Below, piece after piece: positions 59,401-64,000 of a DNA stretch of 64,000 nucleotides. Where the stretch lies: positions 682,001-746,000 of the forward strand of contig NZ_CAKKNB010000002.1 of assembly GCF_918741295.1 (NCBI RefSeq), read 5' to 3'. Origin of the DNA: Aquabacterium sp. CECT 9606 (GTDB lineage: Bacteria > Pseudomonadota > Gammaproteobacteria > Burkholderiales > Burkholderiaceae_C). Within the stretch, counting starts at the first letter, position 1; the number at the start of each line of letters is the position of its first letter. The notes under the pieces were generated by a model. The model was not told the DNA's origin, made no database searches, and saw nothing but the letters and a program-made list of their open reading frames with translations. A program made the translations under genes and the position numbers.

Positions 59401-60855
59401 TCCTTGAACGAGGCGCTGGTGAGCAACCCGGTCCGGGTGGTGGCCGCCAAAGACATCACCGCAGGGTCGGTGGTCTTGCAGCATCAATCGGATCTGGAGC
59501 TGTCATTGATCCAGGCCGGACGTGATGTCAACCTCATCACCAGCGTGACGGGCTTGAAGACGCATGGCCCAGGTGACGTGGTCGTGGCCGCAGGCCGGAA
59601 CCTGAACGTGCTCACGGTGCCGGGCATCACCGCCCTGGGCAACCGCGAGAACGATTTGCTGCCCGAAGGCAGTGCCAACCTCACCTTGCTCGCCGGGGTG
59701 GACTTGGCCTCCGCGCAGAACTACGGCAAGGCCGCGCAAGACCACTACGAATTGCTGGGCGTGGCCGGCATCGGCAAGCTGTCGGGAACGGCTGAAGAGC
59801 GGCGAACGCAGGCCTTGGCCATGGCAGCGGAGAAGGGCCTGGACGGTGCCGAACTGCGGGCCTTTGTCCAACACCGGCTGACGCTGGCAGGGGCACCGAC
59901 ACTGGCCGAGGCCTTGGTGGCTTTCGATGCCATGCCAGTGGAGCAGAAGCTGCTGTTCATCAACCGCAAGCTGACAACCGACGTGCGCCAAGCGGGGCGC
60001 ACCGCTGCGGTGGCGGCCACGGCATCGGCCAAGGAATTGGCCTATGCGCCGGCCTACCAGGCCATCGAGGCCGTGTTCCCGGGGTTGACCGATGGCAAGG
60101 CCACGGCCAATCTGATGATGGGCGCCAGTCAGGTCAAGACCTTGCAGAACAGCACGGTCACGGTGATGACGCCCGGCGGCGGCGTCAACGTCGGGCAATT
60201 GAGCGGCAGCGACTTGAGCGCAGCGGCTGAACTGGGCATCGTCACCACCTCGGGCGGCAACATCACGACCTTGGCGCGTGACAACATCGACATCAATCAA
60301 TCCCGCATCTTCACGGTGGCCAAGGGCGATTTGTTGCTGTGGTCTTCCAAGGGCAACATTGACGCGGGTCGTGGTGCCAAGACCGTGACGGGGGCACCGC
60401 CGCCGGTCTTCCGGCTGGAAGGCGGGAACTTCGTGGTGGACACCTCTGGATCGTTCTCGGGCAGTGGCATTGCCGCATTGGACAAAGACAGCGCGCTTGA
60501 TCTGTTTGCACCGCGCGGTGAGATCAACGCGGGCGATGCCGGCATCAAGGCCAATGGCGCTTTGACCCTCGGCGCCATCCGCGTTGTCGGTGCCGACAAC
60601 ATTGCCGCAGGCGGCCCGTCCATCGGCGTGCCTGCAGCCCCTCCCGTCGGCAACGCCGCCACCAACGTTGGCTCCCTGGGTCAATCCGCCACCGCGGCTG
60701 GCAACGACGCTGGCGAAAACAGCGCCTCCAAACGACGCAACCGACGCCAGGTTCTGCTGGAGTTGTTGGGTTTCGGTGGCGAACTACCCGATCCAGCGGC
60801 CGGTTGTCGTGATGGTGTCACGCAAAAGGGCGATTGTGCTGACTCTGCGAAGTGA
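50500..60855 (+). CDS. Giant filamentous-haemagglutinin-like exoprotein (TpsA)
   Basis: 3451 residues, exported by the TpsB protein just upstream and probably forming a long beta-helix on the cell surface. The N-terminus has a signal peptide (RLRPLAWAAAVLMGSAWGAAP) and a TPS domain at about 45-165: NWKSFNIGANATVNFDMQ, SSALNRIHDQNPSQIFGKL, and LLINRNGIIFGKTAQVNVQG. The body is repetitive, rich in Gly/Ala/Ser/Thr, with no Cys. Around residues 2650-2790 a different, Trp-rich section (QYGTEWWWRAGGTVDEKFDL) resembles DUF3739 haemagglutinin modules, and about 3074-3205 is predicted helical. The only two cysteines are 3436 and 3446 at the extreme C-terminus. Adhesin or biofilm role inferred. Confidence 0.92.
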   Translation: MTTSRRLRPGTQPATLPRLRPLAWAAAVLMGSAWGAAPGALDIPVKSDVWIKPGQGAGSYVVNQGLNSVTATVQQTSRRAIYNWKSFNIGANATVNFDMQGGAGSSALNRIHDQNPSQIFGKLNANGEVLLINRNGIIFGKTAQVNVQGLIASTLDINDDVFLGGLTTIDTTSPTFEWKDAEGVATYAPEDNFVRVEAGAEITTASGGRVFLMAPKVENEGEITTPGGQTVLAGGEKVWLKSPDRDAIYASEANPKFTATRGLLVEVSGAGSASNLGKILAEKGNITLVGYAVRNAGKLQATTSATSNGSVFLQARRVTETPAANKPVMANQGGQLTLAEGSRIEITPDNSEAYDSNSTFTKSRVHLSGQTISLEQGSAIVAQGGIVDVRAEDRPSYSNRSIAFQGALGDDGADPFIGAGAAPSTTARIVLGKDVLIDVSGTKGTTVGVDRNFVTTELLGATDLKDAPLQKGGALYPGQAQTKLTFDIRESAAVIGHTKDDVGSSYLLGVKKTAGERLADAGSVILASTGAVVTHQDSLVNVSGGQVNYTSAVVKPTQLLGADGKVYTANTASKDVLITKVLSKADADDTRFGTVVAPGTSLQGRLEAGYVEGRAGGEFAVYAPTVVALGHVKADTVAGERQIRGQDKLATASAIRLGSLKMATLGVGDAILRGMTISKDAQALSPDFWKDAIEGSITGGNRVSASALNASAAGLIEVASEGSITVADGTDLHLADAAQLTLRSRAVDLGDGIVLGGHITGHGANVHVSTAAAVSALEGGVMPLGGITLKAGKAIDVSGNFVNRQVGGASQQAAWAGGNVTLASSGGLNLQDGSAINVSGGATVSSAGAMTGTRAGAIVLESQNSVGPQQGVFSDVHLGATLQGQQMVNTAKSLNDAGRSDAGSGKLRIKVGDIRVIAADGGPATIRGGVSKDGVTVTTDLFSQGGFRNFDLEGVKNLDVAGNAVIEPRVRQWTPKASAAWAATGSSMNNVASSVVDPQGQIPSVNLNLMSRGYLNNNATGMQNNGSLRLNAGSQIKLGPKSVVMLTGGNELLVNGSVHSAGGKIALDLAGLPNETLTRPVEYVGRYQVGSKASLDVSGATVLKPSSSGLRQGEVLNGGSIGLGLTTGTGSVVIVAEGAKLKANGAVDGLDVTLPSMSGGTVTQRQIVASDGGAISVTAGIGGGVLAGDLQAKAGGATAMGGALSVSSTETVRLQTGLVDGQQSPDLGVIAVSADMVREGGFADLKLQAKDHIELKGRVDLTMRRNLVLDAPVLMAKDAGQSLLKAASVLSWTNTNVSSGQPAAGEGSGAQLALQGSLLDLSGHVATDGVSQLILIGDEEVRLRPSGAGLTNGGLSTAADVTILTQQVAGSTGVNYTLDASGHDLTIDGGRSTAAAPLSVGASLTFKAATIDQKGTIQAPFGQITLSATERVTLHEGSVTSVSGDGITAPYGSTTGGQDTWQVNGQTIDRLPEKTITVEAPGQLVELKAGSTLDLSAGGKVVAWEFVAGPNGSKDVFTGSFDTTGTFAVVPTVKGYAPVDAQLLSDTAGVNDLLGFNTARQITFGAGGPLPAGTYTVLPARYALLPGAFLIKPSSKANLAVGQSVAQPIGSTLVGATLSTLGVGASSAPATTYEVMSQAVARRSSEVREASADTFFAGKAAAADQAAPRGTAQGGTLNLAATRLSLEGRALFKSGGELNIASDKIRVVSDGAAASAATADHPDALILTADQLNATGVGSLMLGGTRQGQSTTVASGDASGGARQTLVSASDVVIDQNVSLHAGADIILAANGRVLVADGAQIEAKGAGTSEALAFDGDGALVRVSADSSAISARTNTLREKGEVVLGEGAVLTGGAVTVEATQRTEVAGTAKLAGDSVTLGAGRMAVGGGAAQSLADAGDTSTLLLNPTLAAQLAQAKALTLRSFDGIDFIGQAQLGSANQSRLTLDSAALRVLDGPSGQPSVAHVQAGSVSWTNTSGSNAVAADAATGGSRLTLSATGAGGADGHVRLGSGTLAMSGAETNRIEAAGSVVLQSRRQAVTNAQDQVVSTTPVVTQLSSTGNLTLQAKSITTRTGDNGEIAAQGALRIERPGDAAGKLAATAGSGGRLTLKGQSIEQAGTVELSSGALRLQAGGADGQDAITFGAGSITNLAGRSKVMDGITVATPGGDLSATAAAGHIRLNEGSVIDVSAGGGAAGISAGSVNLSAPTGQVSLDGTIKALAGVGQTGGSLSIDSLEAVDLAKLASSIAAQQTAQQRNFSQALSVRQRAGDMTVGSGTTLQAADIKLVSDGGALTINGQLDASGAQAGSIKLAAKGDVILAGSEGQLAAIKANATQAGAKGGQLTIHSDGGSIGLREDAGVNLSGGAAGQGGQLDLRAVRTAGNEVPIEAIASQMTGVDRITVEGVKVYQQSTINQTFIDKVKADNTLFIGATGQNASKIVDRLASVNHDLASKLAVRSGAEVRSTGDMTVSADWNLLSFNANGTVKPTGNGQPMNLTLRAQGDLKVQASLSDGFRSSGTSATAAAKVAPLGLITPGDGADLTLVAGADLGSSDVTATQPVLTGDDATNAKGNVIIGATNKDVLVRTTTGDIVVAASQKVQLLNDRAVVYTTGRVATDAEVGSPVAPPVSSLNNGLFIGEGSGFNLVRQGLYLTDAGSVQLTAGSDVESLATGAAQYGTEWWWRAGGTVDEKFDLTWFSRYDKFQQGIASFGGGDVRVQAGGSVRNIGVSSASSGYVSAATGTTTQFAGGAVAIKAADDVEGVFIHAGGASLNVAAGRDIKASPTRAAPQIHYQDTSASIWSRQMLKLGAITEVGSVNAARQNKSKASSQVVGLAPNASMAVLSSGGDVLLSAELPANDEVMQSTDLGVAHLFPKVTQVAAPEGALQVATLNQASGTGADLSLLAQGALQVDKLRVKVLDSGAAPIVLLVRNVKDGNGPSDLTSVFLQKAFELGSREPVRILSETGSVSLNEALVSNPVRVVAAKDITAGSVVLQHQSDLELSLIQAGRDVNLITSVTGLKTHGPGDVVVAAGRNLNVLTVPGITALGNRENDLLPEGSANLTLLAGVDLASAQNYGKAAQDHYELLGVAGIGKLSGTAEERRTQALAMAAEKGLDGAELRAFVQHRLTLAGAPTLAEALVAFDAMPVEQKLLFINRKLTTDVRQAGRTAAVAATASAKELAYAPAYQAIEAVFPGLTDGKATANLMMGASQVKTLQNSTVTVMTPGGGVNVGQLSGSDLSAAAELGIVTTSGGNITTLARDNIDINQSRIFTVAKGDLLLWSSKGNIDAGRGAKTVTGAPPPVFRLEGGNFVVDTSGSFSGSGIAALDKDSALDLFAPRGEINAGDAGIKANGALTLGAIRVVGADNIAAGGPSIGVPAAPPVGNAATNVGSLGQSATAAGNDAGENSASKRRNRRQVLLELLGFGGELPDPAAGCRDGVTQKGDCADSAK

Positions 60856-60868
60856 GCCAATCGGCTCA
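60853..60868. promoter_or_regulatory. Second TGAGCC-N4-GGCTCA element
   Basis: TGAGCC-AATC-GGCTCA overlaps the exoprotein stop codon and lies 39 bp before the ExbB-fusion ATG. Same arms and 4-bp spacing as the palindrome at 48746. Candidate operator, or an RNA hairpin separating the two genes. Confidence 0.5.
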
Positions 60869-60907
60869 TCGCCGACTTCTCTCCTTTTGATTTGATGATT
60901 GATTGAA

Positions 60908-62584
60908 ATGACCATGCGCAAATTGACGATGGCCCTGGCTTGGGCGGCCCTGGCGCCAGCCTTGTTACCGCAAACTGCCCACGCCTGGTGGAACCCTGAC
61001 TGGACCCAACGCACGCGCGTCACCCTCAACACCACTGCGCAGGGCGTGGAGACCAAGGAGGCCGTGACGGCCACGGTGGTGCCGGTGCGCCTGCATTCTG
61101 GCAACTTCGACTTCCTGGCGGCCAAGCCCGATGGCAGCGACCTGCGCGTGGTGGCGGGCGACGACAAGACACCTTTGAAGTTCTGGGTGGAGCGCTTCGA
61201 CGGCACCAACGAGCTGGCCTTGGTCTGGGTGCAAGTGCCCTCCATCCTGCCGGGCACCGACAAGAACGAGATTCACGTCTATGCGGGCAACGAGAAAGCC
61301 GCCGCCGAATCCAGTGGTGCCGATTTGCTGGACGCATCGACCGCCCTGGCGGTGCACTTCTCTGAGAAAGATGGTCCCGCCGCTTCCGCTGACCGCGATC
61401 CCAATGGCTTGATGGCTTCGGCGGCTCGCCTGAGCGGCAAGGCCCTGCTGTGGCCCGCCTCAGACAAGACCCGCGCGCCAGCGGCCGGTCCCTGGAGCGT
61501 GAGCCTGTGGGTCAAGGCCTCCAATGCCAATGGTGTGCTGTTCCAGCAGGGCCCCGTCAAGGTGGCGCTGGCCAATGGGCAGGTGCAGGCCTCGGTCGGC
61601 AATGTGCAGGCATCCGGCGGCCAAGTGCCGGTGGACGCCTGGGCCCACATTGCCGCCACCTTGGGCGGTGGCAAGTGGACCTTGTACGTCAATGGCGCCC
61701 AGGCGGCCCAAGTTGATGCCGCAGCAAGCATGGCCGCCATCGAAGGCGATGTGGCTGTGGGCGCTGGTTTGCAGGGCTTGGTGGACGAGGTACAGGTGCA
61801 CACCACCGTGCGCAGCGCTGAATGGGTCAAGCTGGCCCATGCCGCCCAAAGCGCCGATGCAAAGTTGGTCGCCACCAAAACTGAGACCGCCGAAACCGCG
61901 GAATCTGGAGAGGGTGGAGAGCCCAGCCACATGGGCATCCTGGTGAGCAACCTCACCGTCGATGCCTGGGTGGTGATTGCCATCCTGGGCATCATGATGG
62001 TGTTGGCGTTCTGGGTGATGATCAGCAAATCCATGTTGGTGGGACGCACCGACAAAGGCAACCGCGCCTTCTTGCTGAAGTTCCGCGAAGCCAAGGATGT
62101 GATGGCAGTGCACGGCGCCTACCAGCACTCGTCGCTGGCCCGCTTGTACGCTGCTGGCTTGCATGAGTTGAAGAAGCGCGATGTGGGCCAGGCCGAGGCC
62201 AAGCCCTTGTCTGGTGCCTCGATCGATGCGGTGAAGGCCGCCATCGATGCCGACCTGGTCCGCGAAAGCCAGGAGTTGAACTCGGGCATCGTGCTGCTGA
62301 CCATCGCCATCGCCGGTGGGCCCTTCCTGGGTCTGCTGGGCACCGTGGTGGGCGTGATGATCACCTTCGCGGCCATCGCGGCGGCGGGCGATGTGAACGT
62401 CAACGCGATTGCCCCAGGCATCGCGTCGGCCTTGCTGGCCACCGTGGCGGGCCTGGCCGTGGCCATCCCGGCCTTGTTCGGCTACAACTACCTGGCCTCG
62501 CGCATCAAGAACATCTCATCCGACATGCAGATCTTCATCGATGAGTTCGTGACCCGCGTGGCCGAAGTGCACGGAGCGCGCTGA
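60908..62584 (+). CDS. DUF2341/LamG-like/ExbB fusion proton-channel protein
   Basis: 558 residues. Signal peptide ending LLPQTAHAWW (about 26), then a periplasmic DUF2341-like domain (WWNPDWTQRTRVTLNT, HVYAGNEKA), a concanavalin/LamG-like domain (about 195-310: WSVSLWVKASNANGVLFQQG, WAHIAATLGGGKWTLYVNGAQ, GLVDEVQVHTTVRSA), and a C-terminal MotA/TolQ/ExbB channel. Membrane segments: about 347-372, 458-487 (VLLTIAIAGGPFLGLLGTVVGVMITF) and 502-530. It forms a proton channel with the two ExbD proteins downstream. It starts 52 bp after the exoprotein gene, and its stop overlaps the next ATG. The sugar-binding-like ectodomain on an ExbB protein is unusual. Confidence 0.9.
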   Translation: MTMRKLTMALAWAALAPALLPQTAHAWWNPDWTQRTRVTLNTTAQGVETKEAVTATVVPVRLHSGNFDFLAAKPDGSDLRVVAGDDKTPLKFWVERFDGTNELALVWVQVPSILPGTDKNEIHVYAGNEKAAAESSGADLLDASTALAVHFSEKDGPAASADRDPNGLMASAARLSGKALLWPASDKTRAPAAGPWSVSLWVKASNANGVLFQQGPVKVALANGQVQASVGNVQASGGQVPVDAWAHIAATLGGGKWTLYVNGAQAAQVDAAASMAAIEGDVAVGAGLQGLVDEVQVHTTVRSAEWVKLAHAAQSADAKLVATKTETAETAESGEGGEPSHMGILVSNLTVDAWVVIAILGIMMVLAFWVMISKSMLVGRTDKGNRAFLLKFREAKDVMAVHGAYQHSSLARLYAAGLHELKKRDVGQAEAKPLSGASIDAVKAAIDADLVRESQELNSGIVLLTIAIAGGPFLGLLGTVVGVMITFAAIAAAGDVNVNAIAPGIASALLATVAGLAVAIPALFGYNYLASRIKNISSDMQIFIDEFVTRVAEVHGAR

Positions 62585-62991
62585 TGTCTGCTGACATCAA
62601 GGGCGATCTGCAGGCCTACGACGACATCAACATCACACCGATGTTGGACTTGGCGTATGTGCTGTTGGTCACCTTCATCATCATGACCACGGCCTCGGTG
62701 CAAGGCGTGAAGGTGAAGTCGCCCGTCACGCAGGCCGCCAACAACCTGGCCAAGCCGCAAACACGCGGGATCACCATCACCACCGATGGGCAGGTCTACC
62801 TGGACGCGTATCCCGTGACCATGGACCAGCTGCGCAGCAGTCTGGCCCAGTACAAGGCAGCCAATCCCAACCTGCCCGTCGTGTTGAAGGCCGACGCCTC
62901 GGCCCAGTACGAGAAGGTGATGGACGTGTTGAACGTGGCCAAAAGCCTGGACATCACCGAAATCGGCTTGGTCACCAAGCGCGCGCAGTAA
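62584..62991 (+). CDS. exbD: ExbD/TolR-like protein, copy 1
   Basis: 135 residues: a short cytoplasmic N-terminus, the signature DDINITPMLDLAYVLLVTFIIMTTASVQ with the conserved membrane Asp that carries protons, and a periplasmic domain (ITITTDGQVYLDAYPVTMDQLRS, VVLKADASAQYEKVMDVLNVAKS). It pairs with the ExbB-like channel to form a motor. It starts in the stop codon of the preceding gene. Close paralogue of the next gene, so the motor may be a heteromer. Confidence 0.94.
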   Translation: MSADIKGDLQAYDDINITPMLDLAYVLLVTFIIMTTASVQGVKVKSPVTQAANNLAKPQTRGITITTDGQVYLDAYPVTMDQLRSSLAQYKAANPNLPVVLKADASAQYEKVMDVLNVAKSLDITEIGLVTKRAQ

Positions 62992-63003
62992 GGAGCGCAG
63001 GCG

Positions 63004-63405
63004 ATGAAAGTTCAAGACGAAACCAAACCTTACGACACGATCAACGTCACGCCCATGCTGGACCTGGCGTATGTGCTGCTGGTGGTGTTCATCCTGATGA
63101 CCACGGCGTCCGTGCAAGGTTTGAACGTGAGCATGCCCAAGCCCAGCAACAAGCCCGTCACTGAACAGCACGACCTGCGGATCGTGCAAGTGCTGGCGGA
63201 TGGTGGCGTCACGGTCAATGGCGTGGGCGTGAGCCTGTCCGAGCTGGAAGGCCAGTTGGGCCAGGCCAAGGCGGCCGACCCCAAGATGACGGTGGCCATC
63301 AAAGGTGACGCCAAGGCGCACTACGACAAGGTGGTGGCGGTGATCGACCTGTGCAACAAGCTGGAGGTCAACATGGCGTTGGTGACCACCCGCATCGGCA
63401 CGTGA
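63004..63405 (+). CDS. exbD: ExbD/TolR-like protein, copy 2
   Basis: 133 residues. TINVTPMLDLAYVLLVVFILMTTASVQ with the same conserved Asp, then a periplasmic domain (IVQVLADGGVTVNGVGVSLSELEGQ, AIKGDAKAHYDKVVAVIDLCNKLEV). It lies 12 bp after copy 1. One ExbB-like plus two ExbD-like subunits recalls the Myxococcus gliding motor AglR/AglQ/AglS, an analogy from known systems and not evidence of the same function. Confidence 0.94.
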   Translation: MKVQDETKPYDTINVTPMLDLAYVLLVVFILMTTASVQGLNVSMPKPSNKPVTEQHDLRIVQVLADGGVTVNGVGVSLSELEGQLGQAKAADPKMTVAIKGDAKAHYDKVVAVIDLCNKLEVNMALVTTRIGT

Positions 63406-63416
63406 GTGAGGCCAGC

Positions 63417-64000
63417 ATGAACGAGTCCACACTCAAAAGTCCGCATTTCGAGGCGGCCGCCACGGTGTCGTCCACCCGAGACTGGCGAACCATCGTCATC
63501 GGGCTGGCAGTGCTGTTGGCCTTGGCCGCCTTGGTGTGGTGGGGCATGGGCCAGGCGGGGTCTGGCCATGGAGCCCCCAAGCGGCAGACCGCCAAAGTGG
63601 CCCTGATGCCCGACACCCCACCACCGCCCCCCAAGGAAGAGCCCAAGAAAGAGCCACCCAAAGAAGAGCCCAAGGAGACCGTGCAGCTCAACCGGCCACA
63701 GCCCACGCCCACCCCGGCGCCACCTGGGCAGCAGCTCAAGGCCGAAGGTGCGGCAGGCGAGGGCGGCAGTCCGTTCGCGGCCGGCAGTGTGAGCAAAGAC
63801 TACACGGAGGGCAAACCGGGTGGCGGCGGCGCCAGCGCGCCCTCGGCACCAGTGGACCGCCAGAAGTTCCGCTTGTTTGCCGATGGCTTGACACGCCGGC
63901 TGCAGTCGGAGTTGGAGCGGCATCTGGGCGGCTCGGAGTTGCCAAGAATGAAGCTCTCCCTCCAGCTCTGGCTGGACGCTTCTGGCGAGATTTCCCGCTA
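63417..64000 (+). CDS. TonB-like protein (3' end outside window)
   Basis: Starts ATG at 63417, 11 bp after the second exbD, and runs open to the window end (194 codons visible). One N-terminal membrane segment (TIVIGLAVLLALAALVWWGMG), then a Pro/Lys/Glu-rich linker (PDTPPPPPKEEPKKEPPK) as in TonB, a Gly-rich stretch and the start of a C-terminal domain (LFADGLTRRLQSELERHLG, LSLQLWLDASGEIS) typical of TonB-like energy transducers. It completes an ExbB-ExbD-ExbD-TonB motor behind the two-partner secretion pair. Whether the C-terminal domain is complete cannot be seen. Confidence 0.88.
   Translation, partial: MNESTLKSPHFEAAATVSSTRDWRTIVIGLAVLLALAALVWWGMGQAGSGHGAPKRQTAKVALMPDTPPPPPKEEPKKEPPKEEPKETVQLNRPQPTPTPAPPGQQLKAEGAAGEGGSPFAAGSVSKDYTEGKPGGGGASAPSAPVDRQKFRLFADGLTRRLQSELERHLGGSELPRMKLSLQLWLDASGEISR

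Noticed and set aside
50500-60855. The repetitive exoprotein gene as a CRISPR-like or tandem-repeat array
   Set aside because: The repetition is at the level of short beta-helix residue patterns, with no identical DNA units or regular spacers.

Overview
This is high-GC DNA with the gene content of a betaproteobacterium of the order Burkholderiales, probably from the Aquabacterium/Leptothrix/Rubrivivax neighbourhood. The evidence is the gene order (ddl-ftsQ-ftsA-ftsZ, lptD-surA-rsmA), seven PEP-CTERM exosortase substrates, an EpsA-type LuxR regulator and a 'secretion system X' type II-like cluster. The genus is an inference. There are no tRNA, rRNA, CRISPR, phage or transposase genes, and no gene-free gap exceeds 300 bp.

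Layout. 1-4500: the 3' end of the division/cell-wall cluster (ddl, ftsQ, ftsA, ftsZ) closed by a strong hairpin. 4517-5764: cca on the other strand. 5972-6487: a PEP-CTERM gene behind a sigma-54-like promoter. 6503-11205: the envelope biogenesis operon lptD-surA-rsmA (minus strand). 11298-14047: an AmgK-like sugar kinase and an RhlE-type DEAD-box helicase. 14033-16534: an AraC regulator divergent from alkB plus a 54-residue rubredoxin, an alkane hydroxylation module. 16669-18832: a PEP-CTERM gene, then ECF sigma factor, small HxxxCxxC protein and DoxX. Between these lies a 63-bp scar built from pieces of the rubredoxin and mtgA genes. 18833-24127 (minus): mtgA, aroE, a TonB-like protein, an RNase II-type ribonuclease and a YqiA-like esterase.

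24166-34054 (minus) is a secreted phosphorus-acquisition block: PhoX and PhoD alkaline phosphatases with Tat signals, an extracellular nuclease with RTX repeats, and three PEP-CTERM proteins among them. 34230-44046 (plus) is a tightly overlapping type II secretion-like operon (G, F, E, an L-like protein, M/PilO-like, C/PilP-like, secretin D, three pseudopilins) ending in epsA. The phoX/gspG intergenic region has two divergently oriented PHO boxes, each 10-11 bp upstream of a -10-like hexamer, and phoD has a third. This suggests that PhoB controls both the phosphatases and the secretion machine.

44093-47555: two paralogous PEP-CTERM genes and a secreted protein of unknown function. 47644-48640 (minus): tandem arsC-like genes behind an ArsR-like operator. 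48812 to the window end: a two-partner secretion transporter, a 3451-residue haemagglutinin-like exoprotein whose only two cysteines lie at its extreme C-terminus, then a DUF2341/LamG-like/ExbB fusion, two ExbD proteins and a truncated TonB-like protein. This last operon looks like a surface adhesin coupled to its own proton-driven motor and is the best candidate here for an undescribed system.
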